Shown: positions 1-8,523, counted from the first letter of the stretch. The stretch is 64,000 bases of DNA from Novosphingobium nitrogenifigens DSM 19370 (GCF_000192575.1 NZ_GL876933.1:594698-658697), one strand, 5' to 3'. Made by a program: numbers and translations. The notes: generated from the letters alone by a model not told the origin.

Positions 1-113
1 GTTCGCTCGGCGGGGGCTTTTTTCTTGGGTGACCCGCCACACGCTCCCTGGGTCGTGCAGCGGGTCTCCGGCGCCAGTGAGATCGGGGAAGGCGGCGCCG
101 GAATCTCTAAAAA
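1..113. other. Left edge, no gene; end of an upstream terminator likely
   Basis: A G-rich stretch followed by a run of six T (about 17-22) looks like the tail of a Rho-independent terminator whose stem starts outside the window. The rest of this stretch holds a GGCGCC pair flanking a short spacer (about 70-102) and no convincing coding start. It separates the leftward sulfur/efflux operon, which ends at 114, from whatever lies upstream. Confidence 0.35.
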
Positions 114-470
114 TCAGGCTTCCGCAGCGGCGGCGGCGAACTGGTCGTAGGCTTCGACCGCCTGGGCCGCGTACATCAGGCTGGGTCCGGCCCCCATGTA
201 GAGTGCCATGCCCATCGTCTCCATGATCTCGTCGCGGCTGGCGCCGTGCTTGACGGCGGCCTGTGCATGGAACGCGACGCAACCGTCGCAGCGGATGGCG
301 ACCGCGATGGCGAGCGCGATCAGTTCCTTGGTCTTGGTGTCGAGCGTGCCGGGACCGGTGGCGGCAGCGGCCATGGCCGAGAACGCCTTCATCACCTCGG
401 GCGTGCCGAGGCGCACTTCCTTGATGGCGCCCGAGAGTTCCTTGGCCATTTCCGGCCAATCCTTGTGCAT
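114..470 (-). CDS. Carboxymuconolactone decarboxylase / AhpD-like protein
   Basis: A 118-residue protein of the carboxymuconolactone decarboxylase (CMD) family. The motif CDGCVAFH, i.e. CxxCxxxH, is the redox or peroxidase signature of the AhpD-like branch rather than of true gamma-carboxymuconolactone decarboxylase, so a thiol-dependent peroxide or persulfide role is more likely than aromatic catabolism. The ATG at 470 follows a GGAGA ribosome site; the longer reading frame upstream overlaps tolC and was not used. It is the last gene of the leftward operon sqr / YgaP-like / tolC / this gene, 13 nt behind tolC. The substrate is unknown; its link to sulfur chemistry is inferred from the neighbours. 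Confidence 0.85.
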   Translation of the reverse strand: MHKDWPEMAKELSGAIKEVRLGTPEVMKAFSAMAAAATGPGTLDTKTKELIALAIAVAIRCDGCVAFHAQAAVKHGASRDEIMETMGMALYMGAGPSLMYAAQAVEAYDQFAAAAAEA

Positions 471-483
471 CGTGGTTCTCCTT

Positions 484-1755
484 TCAGGGGGTGAGCGCGC
501 CGGCAAGGGCATTGAGCTGCCATGCGGCGACCAATTGCTGTCCTTCGGCCTCGATCGCGGCGGCGTCCGCGCCGGTCGCCTCGCGTTCTGCATCGAGCAC
601 CGCGAGCGTGGGCTTTTCCCCGACTTTGGCTTCAAGGCGCGTGGAGCGCAGCGCCTCGGCAGCGGCTGCCGCACGGGCGTGTCCGGCCTCGACCATGGCG
701 GTCGTGGAGTGAAGGCCGGTCCATGCGTCGATGACCGCGCTGTCGATCGCTTCGCGCGCGTCGCGGGCGCGGGCTTCGCTGGCATCAAGCCCGGCGTCGG
801 CCTCGTGGATCTTTGCCGCCGTGCGTCCGCCGTTGAACAGGGTCCAGCGACCGCGCACGCCCACGCTCATGCTGTCGGCGCGATAATCGGGAAAGAACTG
901 GTCCCGCGTGCGCGAGGCTTCGGCAAAAGCGCCGATGACCGGCATGCCTTCGGCTTTCGCGCCGCGCACGCCCGCCTTGGCGACGTCGACGGCGCGTTCG
1001 GCCTGGGCAAGGACGGGGTTGGAGCGATGGGCGGTGTCGATGGCCTCGTCGAGCGTCGGCGGGATGGCGGGCAAGGCGGGTAGGGGATCGAGCTGCCCGG
1101 CATCGTGCCCGGTAAGGCGGCGATAGCGAGCTTCGGCAACGATCCGCCGTCCTTGCGCGGCGGCAAGACCGGCGGTCCCTTCGGCCCGGCGCGCCTTGGC
1201 CGAGGAAAGGTCGGACTGGGGAATTTCCCCGGCCTTGAAGCGCAAGGCGGCCTGCCTTTCGATTTCGGCGAGTTCCCCGTCGGTCTGTTGCCAGCGGGTT
1301 TCGATCCGGCGTGCGGTCAGCACTTCGGCATAGGCGGCAACGGCATCGACCGTGGTGCGCGAGCGGGCATCGGCAAGGGCGAGCGCGGCGATGGCCTGCC
1401 CCCCATGGGCCTGGTCGATGGCGGCGGCCACGCGGCCCCCGGCATAGATCGGCAGTTCGGCCCCCGCGCGCAAGGCGAGCGGCGTCACATTGCGCGCGGT
1501 AAAACCGAAGAAGCCGCCGTTGTCGAGCCGTCCGGCGCCGACCTGCCCCTCGATCCCGAGGGTGGGCATCGATTGGGCATGGGCGCCGTCGAGCCGGGCC
1601 TTTGCCGCATCGACCCCGGCCTGTGCCTCGGCAAGGGCCGGGGCATGGGCCAGGGCATCGGCGATCGTCGAGGTAAGGCTGTCAGCCAGTGCGGCTCCCG
1701 GCAGCAAGAGCGCCGGAAGAGCCGCGAGGCGAAGAATGCGACGCGCGCGGTCCAT
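484..1755 (-). CDS. TolC-family outer-membrane efflux channel
   Basis: A 423-residue outer-membrane factor of RND-type tripartite pumps. It begins with a signal peptide (hydrophobic LAALPALLLPGAALA, cleavage near ALADS) and shows the two-fold repeated coiled-coil architecture of TolC proteins, with Ala-rich helical repeats such as AEAQAGVDAAKARLDGA near the N-terminus and a second copy around residue 240. The adaptor and pump that would complete it (3821-8100) lie on the opposite strand across the shared control region. It starts 20 nt downstream of the YgaP-like gene and should be co-transcribed with sqr. Placement of an OMF inside a sulfide-oxidation operon is unusual. Confidence 0.88.
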   Translation of the reverse strand: MDRARRILRLAALPALLLPGAALADSLTSTIADALAHAPALAEAQAGVDAAKARLDGAHAQSMPTLGIEGQVGAGRLDNGGFFGFTARNVTPLALRAGAELPIYAGGRVAAAIDQAHGGQAIAALALADARSRTTVDAVAAYAEVLTARRIETRWQQTDGELAEIERQAALRFKAGEIPQSDLSSAKARRAEGTAGLAAAQGRRIVAEARYRRLTGHDAGQLDPLPALPAIPPTLDEAIDTAHRSNPVLAQAERAVDVAKAGVRGAKAEGMPVIGAFAEASRTRDQFFPDYRADSMSVGVRGRWTLFNGGRTAAKIHEADAGLDASEARARDAREAIDSAVIDAWTGLHSTTAMVEAGHARAAAAAEALRSTRLEAKVGEKPTLAVLDAEREATGADAAAIEAEGQQLVAAWQLNALAGALTP

Positions 1756-1775
1756 GGCAACTCTCCCCGTTATGC

Positions 1776-1979
1776 TTATTGGAACGTCGAGCCCGGCTTG
1801 ACCCCAAGTGCCTTGAACACGATCGCGGCGGGGCAGAACCGGGTGAAGCTGGCCTGAAGCATGTTAGCACCGGCAAACATGGTCAGGTAGATCCAGGCAG
1901 GGTGGATGAAATGCGCGGCAAGCGCGCTGCCGAGAACGACGGCCCCGGCGAAGCGAAGTACGGCAGAATCGAGCGACAT
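1776..1979 (-). CDS. YgaP-like (DUF2892) inner-membrane protein
   Basis: A 67-residue protein with two hydrophobic helices (about residues 7-25 and 29-45) and the pattern WIYLTMFAGANMLQ...FCP typical of the DUF2892 domain found at the C-terminus of the membrane rhodanese YgaP. The Cys in the FCP motif is conserved in the family. The ATG at 1979 overlaps the TGA of sqr by one base (TGATG), indicating translational coupling; a GTG three bases upstream is an alternative start. In this locus the rhodanese and DUF2892 parts of YgaP are separate genes on opposite strands (rhodanese at 3436). A role in persulfide handling at the membrane is inferred from context. Confidence 0.85.
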   Translation of the reverse strand: MSLDSAVLRFAGAVVLGSALAAHFIHPAWIYLTMFAGANMLQASFTRFCPAAIVFKALGVKPGSTFQ

Positions 1980-3277
1980 CACACGATCTCCTTCACGGTT
2001 TCCTTGAGCTTGCTGATGCCCAGCACTTGCAGAGCGAACTTTTCATAGAGTGGTTCGCTCGTCCCCTTGCGCACCTTGCGCAGGAAGTACTTTTCGAAGC
2101 CGACCTTGGCCAGGTGAACCCATTTGCCGTGGCTCGACCAGTTGACGTTGCGCGGCGGGATCTGCGGCTGGGCCACGAAAGCGACACCGCCGTCACCGAA
2201 ATCGGCGAGACAGACCGCGTTCCAGCTCGCCACTTCGCTCGGACGCTCGCCATGGAGTTCCGAGGCGATGTTGCGGGCAATGGCAGTCACCATCGATTCG
2301 ATCATGAACCCGGTCTTGGGCACCCCGACCGGGACCGGCGTCGGGCCGATCGGCGGGATCGCCACGCAGACACCCAGCGAATAGACATTGGGGAAGGTCG
2401 GATTGCGCTGATACTTGTCGGCGAGGATGAACCCGCGCGGATTGGTGAGCCCCTCGATCCCATGGACCGCTTTCACCCCGCGGAACGCAGGCAGGATCAT
2501 GGAGTAGCCGAAAGGCAGGTCGTGCGCCTTCTTGACTGTGCCGTCCTCGCCCACTTCCTCGACATGCATCGTGGCTGCTTCGACGCTGGTGATGCGCGCA
2601 TTGGTCACCCATTTGATGTGACGCTCGCGCAGCTGGCTTTCGAGCAGGGTCTTGGTGTCGCCGACCCCGTCGAGGCCGAGATGGCCGATATAGGGTTCGG
2701 ACGTCACGAACGTCATCGGCACCCGGTCGCGGATCTTGCGCCGCTTGAGTTCGGTGTCGAGAATGAGCGCGAATTCATAGGCCGGGCCAAAGCACGAGGC
2801 CCCTTGCGCGGCACCGACGACGATCGGGCCGGGATTGGCGCAGAACGCGTCGAAAGCATCGGCCGCCGAATTGGCATGGTCGGTGCGGCAGACCGAAACG
2901 GTATGGCCGCCATTGGGGCCAAGGCCGGGAATTTCGTCGAAAGCCAGTTCTGGACCAGTGGCGATGACCAGCCAGTCATAGGCCATCGTCGTTCCATCGC
3001 GCAGCGTCAGGCGGTTTTCCTGCGGATGGACTCGCTCGGCGCCGACCCCGGTAAAGCCGATGCCGCGACGGGCCATGACCGGCGGCAGGTGAACGCGGAT
3101 GGCATCGGGTTCGCGCCAGCGGACTGCAACCCACGGATTGGAGGGGACGAACCAGTAATCTTCGCCTTCGGCAACAACGGTGACTTCGGCTTTACCCTGC
3201 GTGGCCTCGCGGATTTCATAGGCCGCGATGGTTCCGCCCAAGCCTGCCCCCAATACGACGATGCGGGGTAGTTTCAT
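1979..3277 (-). CDS. sqr: Sulfide:quinone oxidoreductase-type flavoprotein
   Basis: A 432-residue FAD-dependent oxidoreductase. Residues 10-15 (GAGLGG) form the ADP-binding fold for FAD and ATGPEL near residue 106 is the second flavin motif. Cys162 (in GASCFGP) and Cys304 (in LGVCVAI) are placed like the redox-active cysteine pair of sulfide:quinone oxidoreductases, which oxidise H2S to sulfane sulfur or persulfide and pass electrons to quinone. The C-terminus is basic and amphipathic (FEKYFLRKVRKG), fitting membrane association. The ATG at 3277 has GGGAG in front of it; a TTG at 3322 would add 15 residues before the FAD fold and is less likely. First gene of the leftward operon. A flavocytochrome-c-like relative without SQR activity cannot be excluded. 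Confidence 0.8.
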   Translation of the reverse strand: MKLPRIVVLGAGLGGTIAAYEIREATQGKAEVTVVAEGEDYWFVPSNPWVAVRWREPDAIRVHLPPVMARRGIGFTGVGAERVHPQENRLTLRDGTTMAYDWLVIATGPELAFDEIPGLGPNGGHTVSVCRTDHANSAADAFDAFCANPGPIVVGAAQGASCFGPAYEFALILDTELKRRKIRDRVPMTFVTSEPYIGHLGLDGVGDTKTLLESQLRERHIKWVTNARITSVEAATMHVEEVGEDGTVKKAHDLPFGYSMILPAFRGVKAVHGIEGLTNPRGFILADKYQRNPTFPNVYSLGVCVAIPPIGPTPVPVGVPKTGFMIESMVTAIARNIASELHGERPSEVASWNAVCLADFGDGGVAFVAQPQIPPRNVNWSSHGKWVHLAKVGFEKYFLRKVRKGTSEPLYEKFALQVLGISKLKETVKEIV

Positions 3278-3350
3278 GGCATGATCTCCCGAAAGGGGTG
3301 CCGCCGTTGATGTCTGGGCCAACCGGCGGCATCGTTTGAATCATGCTTGA

Positions 3351-3383
3351 CGAATATTCGAAAAAAAGCATATTAGCAATATG
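3351..3383. promoter_or_regulatory. Two palindromic operator candidates in the divergent sqr/rhodanese region
   Basis: The 158-bp gap between sqr and the rhodanese gene is much more AT-rich than its surroundings and contains a perfect 10-bp palindrome CGAATATTCG (3351-3360) and, 8 bp later, a perfect 6-3-6 inverted repeat CATATTAGCAATATG (3369-3383). ArsR-family repressors of the SqrR/BigR type bind AT-rich imperfect palindromes of this kind, and such a regulator is encoded at the end of the rightward operon (8097). Both divergent operons could be controlled from here. The link to that regulator is inference. Confidence 0.55.
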
Positions 3384-3435
3384 TGATTTTATAGGGGCGC
3401 TCCGGCTTGTCCCCTCCGCAAAAGGCAGATGCGAC

Positions 3436-3774
3436 ATGATCTTCGGTTTCGGCAAAACGGCAAATCATCAGGAAATCACCGCTCCCGAACTGGCTCGCAT
3501 GGTCGAGGCCAAGGATGTGGTTGTCGTCGACGTGCGCGAAAAGGACGAGTTTTCCGCCGGGCACATTCCCGGTGCGATCAACCTGCCGCTTTCGCGCTTC
3601 CGTGCCGAGGACTTGCCCGATGCGGGGGGCAAGAAGCTGGTGCTCAACTGTCTGGGCGGCAAGCGTTCGGGGCAGGCACTCGACCGTTGCGCGACGGCCG
3701 GGGCGGCGGTCGACACGCATCTGGCCGGCGGCTTTGGCGCGTGGGTCAATGCCGGGCTGCCCGTCGAGCGTTGA
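3436..3774 (+). CDS. Single-domain rhodanese (sulfurtransferase)
   Basis: A 112-residue rhodanese-like domain: VVVVDVREKDEFSAGHIPGA is the standard first signature and NCLGGKRSGQ carries the active-site loop with catalytic Cys72 followed by a six-residue anion-binding loop. It lacks a signal peptide, so it should act in the cytoplasm, taking sulfane sulfur from persulfide (for example glutathione or low-molecular-weight persulfide made by SQR) to an acceptor thiol. The ATG at 3436 has AAGG upstream; a longer frame from 3343 would run through the operator palindromes and is unlikely. First gene of the rightward operon, 46 nt ahead of the RND adaptor. Confidence 0.88.
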   Translation: MIFGFGKTANHQEITAPELARMVEAKDVVVVDVREKDEFSAGHIPGAINLPLSRFRAEDLPDAGGKKLVLNCLGGKRSGQALDRCATAGAAVDTHLAGGFGAWVNAGLPVER

Positions 3775-3820
3775 TCGGGCGCACCAGGCAATCACAGCGA
3801 TGATCACCGGGAGAGACAGG

Positions 3821-4873
3821 ATGCGCATCGGCAACGGGAAGCCGGGTTTTTCTGCCACGGCGCTTGCGCTCGTGCTGGCCCTGACGGGCTGCGGCGGGAA
3901 CAAGGCAGCAGATGGCGCGGGTGAGCATGGGGCCAAGGTCGCCTCGGGGCCGCGCCTGACGGTCGCGCAAGTCGATGCGCCCGACTGGCAGAGCGTGTCG
4001 GCGCAAGTGACGACGCGCGATGAAGCGCAGGTTCTCGCGCGGATTCCCGGTGTCCTCTCCTCGCTGTCGGTGCGTGCGGGCGATACTGTGCGCAAGGGGC
4101 AGGTGATTGGGCGCATCACCGATGCGCAACTGGGGTATCAGGCCGGTGCCTATGGGGCGCAGGCCCGCGCGGCGCAGGCCCAGGCCGAAGCCGCGAAAGC
4201 CGAACTCGACCGTGTGAAGTTCCTGGCCGCGAACGGCGTCTATGCGCCGGCCCGCCTCGATCAGGCAAAGGCCGCCGCTCATGCCGCATCGGCCGCGACC
4301 GATGCCGTCCGCGCACAGGAAGCGGCCGTCCATGCGGTCGCCGGCAACGGCACGGTGGTTGCCCCTGCCGACGGGCGCGTCCTGCGCGCCGACGTTCCGG
4401 CCGGGGCTCCGGTCGCTCCGGGCATGATCGTTGCGGTCGTCACGTCGGGGCCGCTGGTCCTGCGGCTCGATTTGCCCGAGGCGCTGGCGGCGCGGCTTTC
4501 GCCCGGCGCGCGCGTGCGGGTCGACGGGATCGCGGGCGAGGGACAGGTCGCGCGGATCTATCCGGCAGTCGAGGCGGGACAAGTCCGGGCCGATGTCGCC
4601 ATGGCGGGGCTTGATCCCAGCCTGATCGGGCGGCGTCTGCCCGCGCGGGTCGCGGCGGGCACGCATCGCGCGCTGCTGGTTCCGCGTGCCTTCGTCGCAA
4701 CGCGGTTCGGCATCGATTACGTGACGCTGGTCGACGCTCATGGTGCGGCCAATGACGTGCCGGTGCAGACTTCGGCGGCGGACGGGGATCGCGTGGAAAT
4801 CCTTTCGGGCGTCAATCCGGGCGATACGCTTGTCGCCCCCGCGCAGGCCTCGGCGGCGGGAGCACGGCCATGA
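3821..4873 (+). CDS. RND efflux periplasmic adaptor lipoprotein (MFP)
   Basis: A 350-residue membrane-fusion protein. The signal sequence ends in a lipobox (LALTGCGG), so the mature protein is lipid-anchored in the inner membrane. The body shows the HlyD/AcrA order: lipoyl half (SVRAGDTVRKGQVIGRI), an alpha-helical hairpin rich in Ala/Gln (about residues 110-165), second lipoyl half (VVAPADGRVLRADVPAGAPV), then beta-barrel and membrane-proximal domains. It would join the pump at 4870 to the TolC channel at 484. The ATG at 3821 follows GGGAGAGACAGG; an upstream ATG at 3800 is weaker. Its stop overlaps the pump start (ATGA). Confidence 0.9.
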   Translation: MRIGNGKPGFSATALALVLALTGCGGNKAADGAGEHGAKVASGPRLTVAQVDAPDWQSVSAQVTTRDEAQVLARIPGVLSSLSVRAGDTVRKGQVIGRITDAQLGYQAGAYGAQARAAQAQAEAAKAELDRVKFLAANGVYAPARLDQAKAAAHAASAATDAVRAQEAAVHAVAGNGTVVAPADGRVLRADVPAGAPVAPGMIVAVVTSGPLVLRLDLPEALAARLSPGARVRVDGIAGEGQVARIYPAVEAGQVRADVAMAGLDPSLIGRRLPARVAAGTHRALLVPRAFVATRFGIDYVTLVDAHGAANDVPVQTSAADGDRVEILSGVNPGDTLVAPAQASAAGARP

Positions 4874-7800
4874 AACTCGGCATTTCCGGCCGGATCACGC
4901 GCGCCACGATCGGGTCGCCGCTGACGCCGCTGTTTCTGCTGGCCGCGATCCTGGTGGGCCTGATTTCGACAATCACCATCCCGCGCGAGGAAGAGCCGCA
5001 GATCAAGGTGCCGATGGTCGACATTCGTGTCGCCGCACCGGGCATGAATGCGCCCGAGGCTGTCGAACTGGTGGCAAAGCCGCTGGAATCGATCGTCAAG
5101 AGCATCGACGGGGTCGAACACGTCTATACCCAGGCCGAAGACCACGGCGTTCTCGTTACTGCGCGTTTCGATGTCGGGTCCGATCCGGAAGCCGCCGCCA
5201 CGCGCATCGATGAAAAGATCAAGGCGAACATCGAGCGCATCCCGACCGGGGTGCCGATGCCGCAGATTACCGTGCGCGGCATTTCCGACGTGCCGATCGT
5301 GGTTCTGACCCTGACGCCGCGACCGGGGGCTGCCGGACAATGGGACGAGCGCAATCTCCAGACGCTCGCGGGCAAGTTGCGCAGCGAAGTGGCCAAAGTC
5401 GACAATGTCGGCCTGACTTTCGTGACCGGCGGGCAGCGTGACGCGATCCGGGTCGTTCCCGATCCGGTCCGGCTGGCCGCCGCGCGCGTGCCGCTGTCCT
5501 CGGTCATGGAAGCGCTGAGCCAGTCGGGTCGCTCGTTCCCGGCAGGAACCGTGCGGCAGGGCGGACAGGCGCTGGCGGTGACGGCGGGCCTGCCGTTGTC
5601 GAGTGCGGACGAAGTGCGCCGCCTGACCGTGCGGGCCGCGACCGGGGCGCCGGTCCTGCTGGGCGATGTGGCCCGCGTCGAACAGGGGCCGAGCGAGGAT
5701 CAGGCCCATTCCTGGCGCTGGTCCCGCGTCGATGGCAAGGACGCCTGGACCATGGCGCCTGCCGTCTCGATCGCCATTGCCAAGCGGGCCGGGGCCAATG
5801 CCGTCGACGTCTCGAAAGCCGTGGTCGCACGGGTCGATGCGCTCAAGGGCTCGCTGATCCCCGCGCAGGTGTCGGTCGATGTCACGCGCAATTATGGCGC
5901 GACTGCCGACGACAAGGCCAACGAGCTGATCTTTCACCTCGCACTGGCGACGGTTTCCATCGTCATCCTGATCGGCTTTGCCATCGGTTGGCGCGAAGCC
6001 GGCGTGACCGCGATCGTCATCCCGACGACGATTATGCTGACCATGTTCGCCAGCCGAATCATGGGGTTCTCGATCAACCGCGTCAGCCTGTTCGCACTGA
6101 TCTTCTCGATCGGCATTCTCGTCGACGACGCCATCGTCATGATCGAGAATATCGCCCGTCACTGGGGCATGCCCGACGTCGGCAAACCCGACGGGCGCAG
6201 CCGCGTCGATGCGGCGGTCGATGCCGTTGCCGAAGTCGGCAATCCGACGATCATCGCCACATTGACGGTGGTTTCCGCGCTTTTGCCGATGCTTTTCGTG
6301 TCCGGGCTGATGGGCCCCTACATGGCACCCATTCCGATCAATGCCTCGGCGGCGATGGTGTTCTCGTTCTTTGTCGCGGTGATCATTGCCCCCTGGCTGA
6401 TGATCCGTTTCGCGCGCAAGACGCTGACCCACGACCACACGCTCGAAGACGGCGGGAAGCTGGGGGCGATCTATGCCCATTATGCCCGCCGCGTCATCGC
6501 CACCAAAGGCAGCGCGCGCCGTTTCCTGACCGGGGTCGGGGTGGCGACGCTGGTTGCCTGCTCGATGTTCTATTTCAAGGCGGTCACGGTCAAGCTCCTG
6601 CCTTTCGACAACAAGAGCGAAGTGCAGCTGGTGGTCGACATGCCCGCCGGAACCAGTCTGGAAACGACTTCACGCGTGCTTGAACAGGCCGCCGCCGTGA
6701 CCCGGCGCGTGCCCGAGGTCGTCGCGATGGAGGCCTATGCCGGGACGGCCGCGCCGTTCAATTTCAACGGGCTCGTCCGGCACTATTTCCTGCGCGCCCG
6801 GCCCGAGATGGGCGATCTCATGGTCGCTCTCCAGCCTAAGGACGAACGCAGCCGGTCGAGCCATGCGGTCGCGGTCGATCTGCGCGAGCGGCTGAAATCC
6901 GTGGCGCTTCCCGCAGGCGGGGTCATCAAGGTGGTCGAGACGCCTCCGGGGCCGCCGGTCATGGCGACGCTGCTTGCCGAAATCTATGGCCCGGACGAGG
7001 CCACCCGGCAAAAGACGGCGCTGGCGGTCGAGCAGATCTTCAAATCGGTGCCCTTCATCGTCGATACCGATAACAGCTTTGGCGTGCCGCGTCCGACATT
7101 GCGGCTGGTGCCCGACCGGGACCGGCTCGACCATTATGGCCTGTCGGAACGGCAAGTGTTCGACAGCATCGGCGCGCTGATGGGCGGGCAGACGGTCGCT
7201 TATGCGCCGCGCGGAACCGATCGCGATCCGCTGCCGATCGAAGTGGGCCTCGACCAGTCGCAGCGCAACTGGAACGGGACGCTCGCGGCAACGCCGGTGG
7301 CGATGGCGCCGGGTGGACAGCTGCTGAGCCTTGGCGAACTGGTCGATGCGCGACAGGAAACCGGCGGTACACGCCTGTTCCGGCGTGACGGACGCGGGGC
7401 GGCGATGGTCATGGCCGATCTTGCCGGGCGTTACGAAGCGCCGATCTATGGCCTGCTCGCCGTCGATCAGGCGATCGATGCCTATGACTGGAAAGCCCAT
7501 GGCCTGCAAAAGCCGCAGATCCTGATGCATGGGCAGCCCGACGACGAAAGCCACGCCAGCCTCCTGTGGGATGGCGAATGGGAAATCACCTGGGTCACGT
7601 TCCGCGACATGGGTGGGGCCTTCATGATCGCGCTTGTGGGCATCTATGTGCTGGTGGTCGGACAGTTCGGATCGTTCCGCCTGCCGCTGGTGATCCTGAC
7701 GCCGGTGCCGCTGACGCTGATTGGGATCGTGCTCGGGCACATGCTGTTCGGCGCGCCCTTCACTGCGACCAGCATGATCGGCTTCATCGCGCTGGCCGGG

Positions 7801-8100
7801 ATCATCGTGCGCAATTCGATCCTGCTCGTCGATTTTATCCGTCATACGGCCGCACCGGGCAAACCCTTGCGTGAAGTGCTGATCGAGGCGGGGCGCATTC
7901 GCGTCAAGCCGATCGCGCTGACGGCGGCGGCGGCGATGATCGGGGCGAGCGTGATCCTGACCGATCCGATCTTTCAGGGATTGGCGATCTCGCTGCTGTT
8001 CGGGCTCGCTTCGTCCACCCTTTTGACGCTGTTGGTCATTCCGGCGATCTACGTCGTCTTGCGCGACGACGGGATCGCCCTATCTGGGCGGGAGTCATGA
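4870..8100 (+). CDS. RND-family efflux pump permease
   Basis: A 1076-residue resistance-nodulation-division transporter of normal length. It shows the 12-helix plan: TM1 near residues 18-38, a large periplasmic loop, TM2-6 around 340-510, a second periplasmic loop and TM7-12 after about 910. The TM4 motif GILVDDAIVMIENIARH has the paired Asp residues of the proton relay. The segment IPREEEPQIKVPMVDIRV after TM1 is typical of the VexF/hydrophobe-pump branch rather than of CusA-type metal pumps, whose Met ligands are not evident. The substrate is unknown; co-regulation with SQR and rhodanese suggests a sulfur-related compound (inference). It overlaps the adaptor by 4 nt upstream and the ArsR gene by 4 nt downstream. 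Confidence 0.93.
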   Translation: MKLGISGRITRATIGSPLTPLFLLAAILVGLISTITIPREEEPQIKVPMVDIRVAAPGMNAPEAVELVAKPLESIVKSIDGVEHVYTQAEDHGVLVTARFDVGSDPEAAATRIDEKIKANIERIPTGVPMPQITVRGISDVPIVVLTLTPRPGAAGQWDERNLQTLAGKLRSEVAKVDNVGLTFVTGGQRDAIRVVPDPVRLAAARVPLSSVMEALSQSGRSFPAGTVRQGGQALAVTAGLPLSSADEVRRLTVRAATGAPVLLGDVARVEQGPSEDQAHSWRWSRVDGKDAWTMAPAVSIAIAKRAGANAVDVSKAVVARVDALKGSLIPAQVSVDVTRNYGATADDKANELIFHLALATVSIVILIGFAIGWREAGVTAIVIPTTIMLTMFASRIMGFSINRVSLFALIFSIGILVDDAIVMIENIARHWGMPDVGKPDGRSRVDAAVDAVAEVGNPTIIATLTVVSALLPMLFVSGLMGPYMAPIPINASAAMVFSFFVAVIIAPWLMIRFARKTLTHDHTLEDGGKLGAIYAHYARRVIATKGSARRFLTGVGVATLVACSMFYFKAVTVKLLPFDNKSEVQLVVDMPAGTSLETTSRVLEQAAAVTRRVPEVVAMEAYAGTAAPFNFNGLVRHYFLRARPEMGDLMVALQPKDERSRSSHAVAVDLRERLKSVALPAGGVIKVVETPPGPPVMATLLAEIYGPDEATRQKTALAVEQIFKSVPFIVDTDNSFGVPRPTLRLVPDRDRLDHYGLSERQVFDSIGALMGGQTVAYAPRGTDRDPLPIEVGLDQSQRNWNGTLAATPVAMAPGGQLLSLGELVDARQETGGTRLFRRDGRGAAMVMADLAGRYEAPIYGLLAVDQAIDAYDWKAHGLQKPQILMHGQPDDESHASLLWDGEWEITWVTFRDMGGAFMIALVGIYVLVVGQFGSFRLPLVILTPVPLTLIGIVLGHMLFGAPFTATSMIGFIALAGIIVRNSILLVDFIRHTAAPGKPLREVLIEAGRIRVKPIALTAAAAMIGASVILTDPIFQGLAISLLFGLASSTLLTLLVIPAIYVVLRDDGIALSGRES

Positions 8101-8444
8101 AACCGACCGACCTTTCCGAACTGAAGGCCAATGCCGCTTCGATGGCGCAGCGGCTCAAGGTGATGAGCCATCCCGAACGCCTCCTGATGCTGTGCCGGAT
8201 GGACGAAGGGGAAGCGAGCGTGACCGAGTTGGTTGCATTGACCGGGCTGTCGCAGTCGGGCGTGTCGCAGCATCTGGCGCTCTTGCGCGCGGAAAACGTG
8301 GTCTCGGTGCGGGTCGATGCCAACACCCGTTGGTACAGTCTGCGCGATCCGATCGTGTCGGGTGTCATCCACACCCTGTGCCATCTGTGTGAAGTGACAC
8401 AGGCGGAGGGCGCCTGCCCTCTGCCCGTTCAGAAACAGGCCTGA
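8097..8444 (+). CDS. ArsR-family repressor, SqrR/BigR-like thiol sensor
   Basis: A 115-residue winged-helix protein of the ArsR/SmtB family. The recognition helix lies at LSQSGVSQHLALLRAENVV (residues 51-69). Four cysteines are present: Cys33 in the second helix (LLMLCRM) and Cys95, Cys98 and Cys107 near the C-terminal helix. SqrR and BigR, the persulfide-responsive repressors of SQR genes, use one Cys in the second helix and one in the last helix to form an intramolecular tetrasulfide; Cys33 with Cys95 or Cys98 fits. Metal-sensing alternatives are possible because Cys95, His96 and Cys98 are close together. It ends the pump operon (ATGA overlap), which makes autoregulation through the 3351-3383 palindromes likely. 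Confidence 0.85.
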   Translation: MKPTDLSELKANAASMAQRLKVMSHPERLLMLCRMDEGEASVTELVALTGLSQSGVSQHLALLRAENVVSVRVDANTRWYSLRDPIVSGVIHTLCHLCEVTQAEGACPLPVQKQA

Positions 8445-8460
8445 ACCCGGGGTGCATGCG

Positions 8461-8490
8461 GACCTGCAATGAGAAAACTCATTGCAGGTC
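8461..8490. terminator. Perfect hairpin, TGCAATGAG-type
   Basis: Arms GACCTGCAATGAG (8461-8473) and its exact complement (8478-8490) enclose an AAAA loop. It lies between two convergent genes (the ArsR gene and atzE) and is followed by only a weak T-run, so it may act as a bidirectional terminator. It resembles the hairpins at 8524-8550 and 59996-60021. Confidence 0.6.
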
Positions 8491-8523
8491 GTTTCGCTCA
8501 AACGGCGCGCGGCCTTGAACCAC

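Noticed and set aside
4738..6480. 580-codon open frame antisense to the RND pump
   Set aside because: Composition (His/Arg/Gly/Asp-rich, no family motif) is that of a shadow frame in GC-rich coding DNA; the opposite strand encodes a clear RND transporter.
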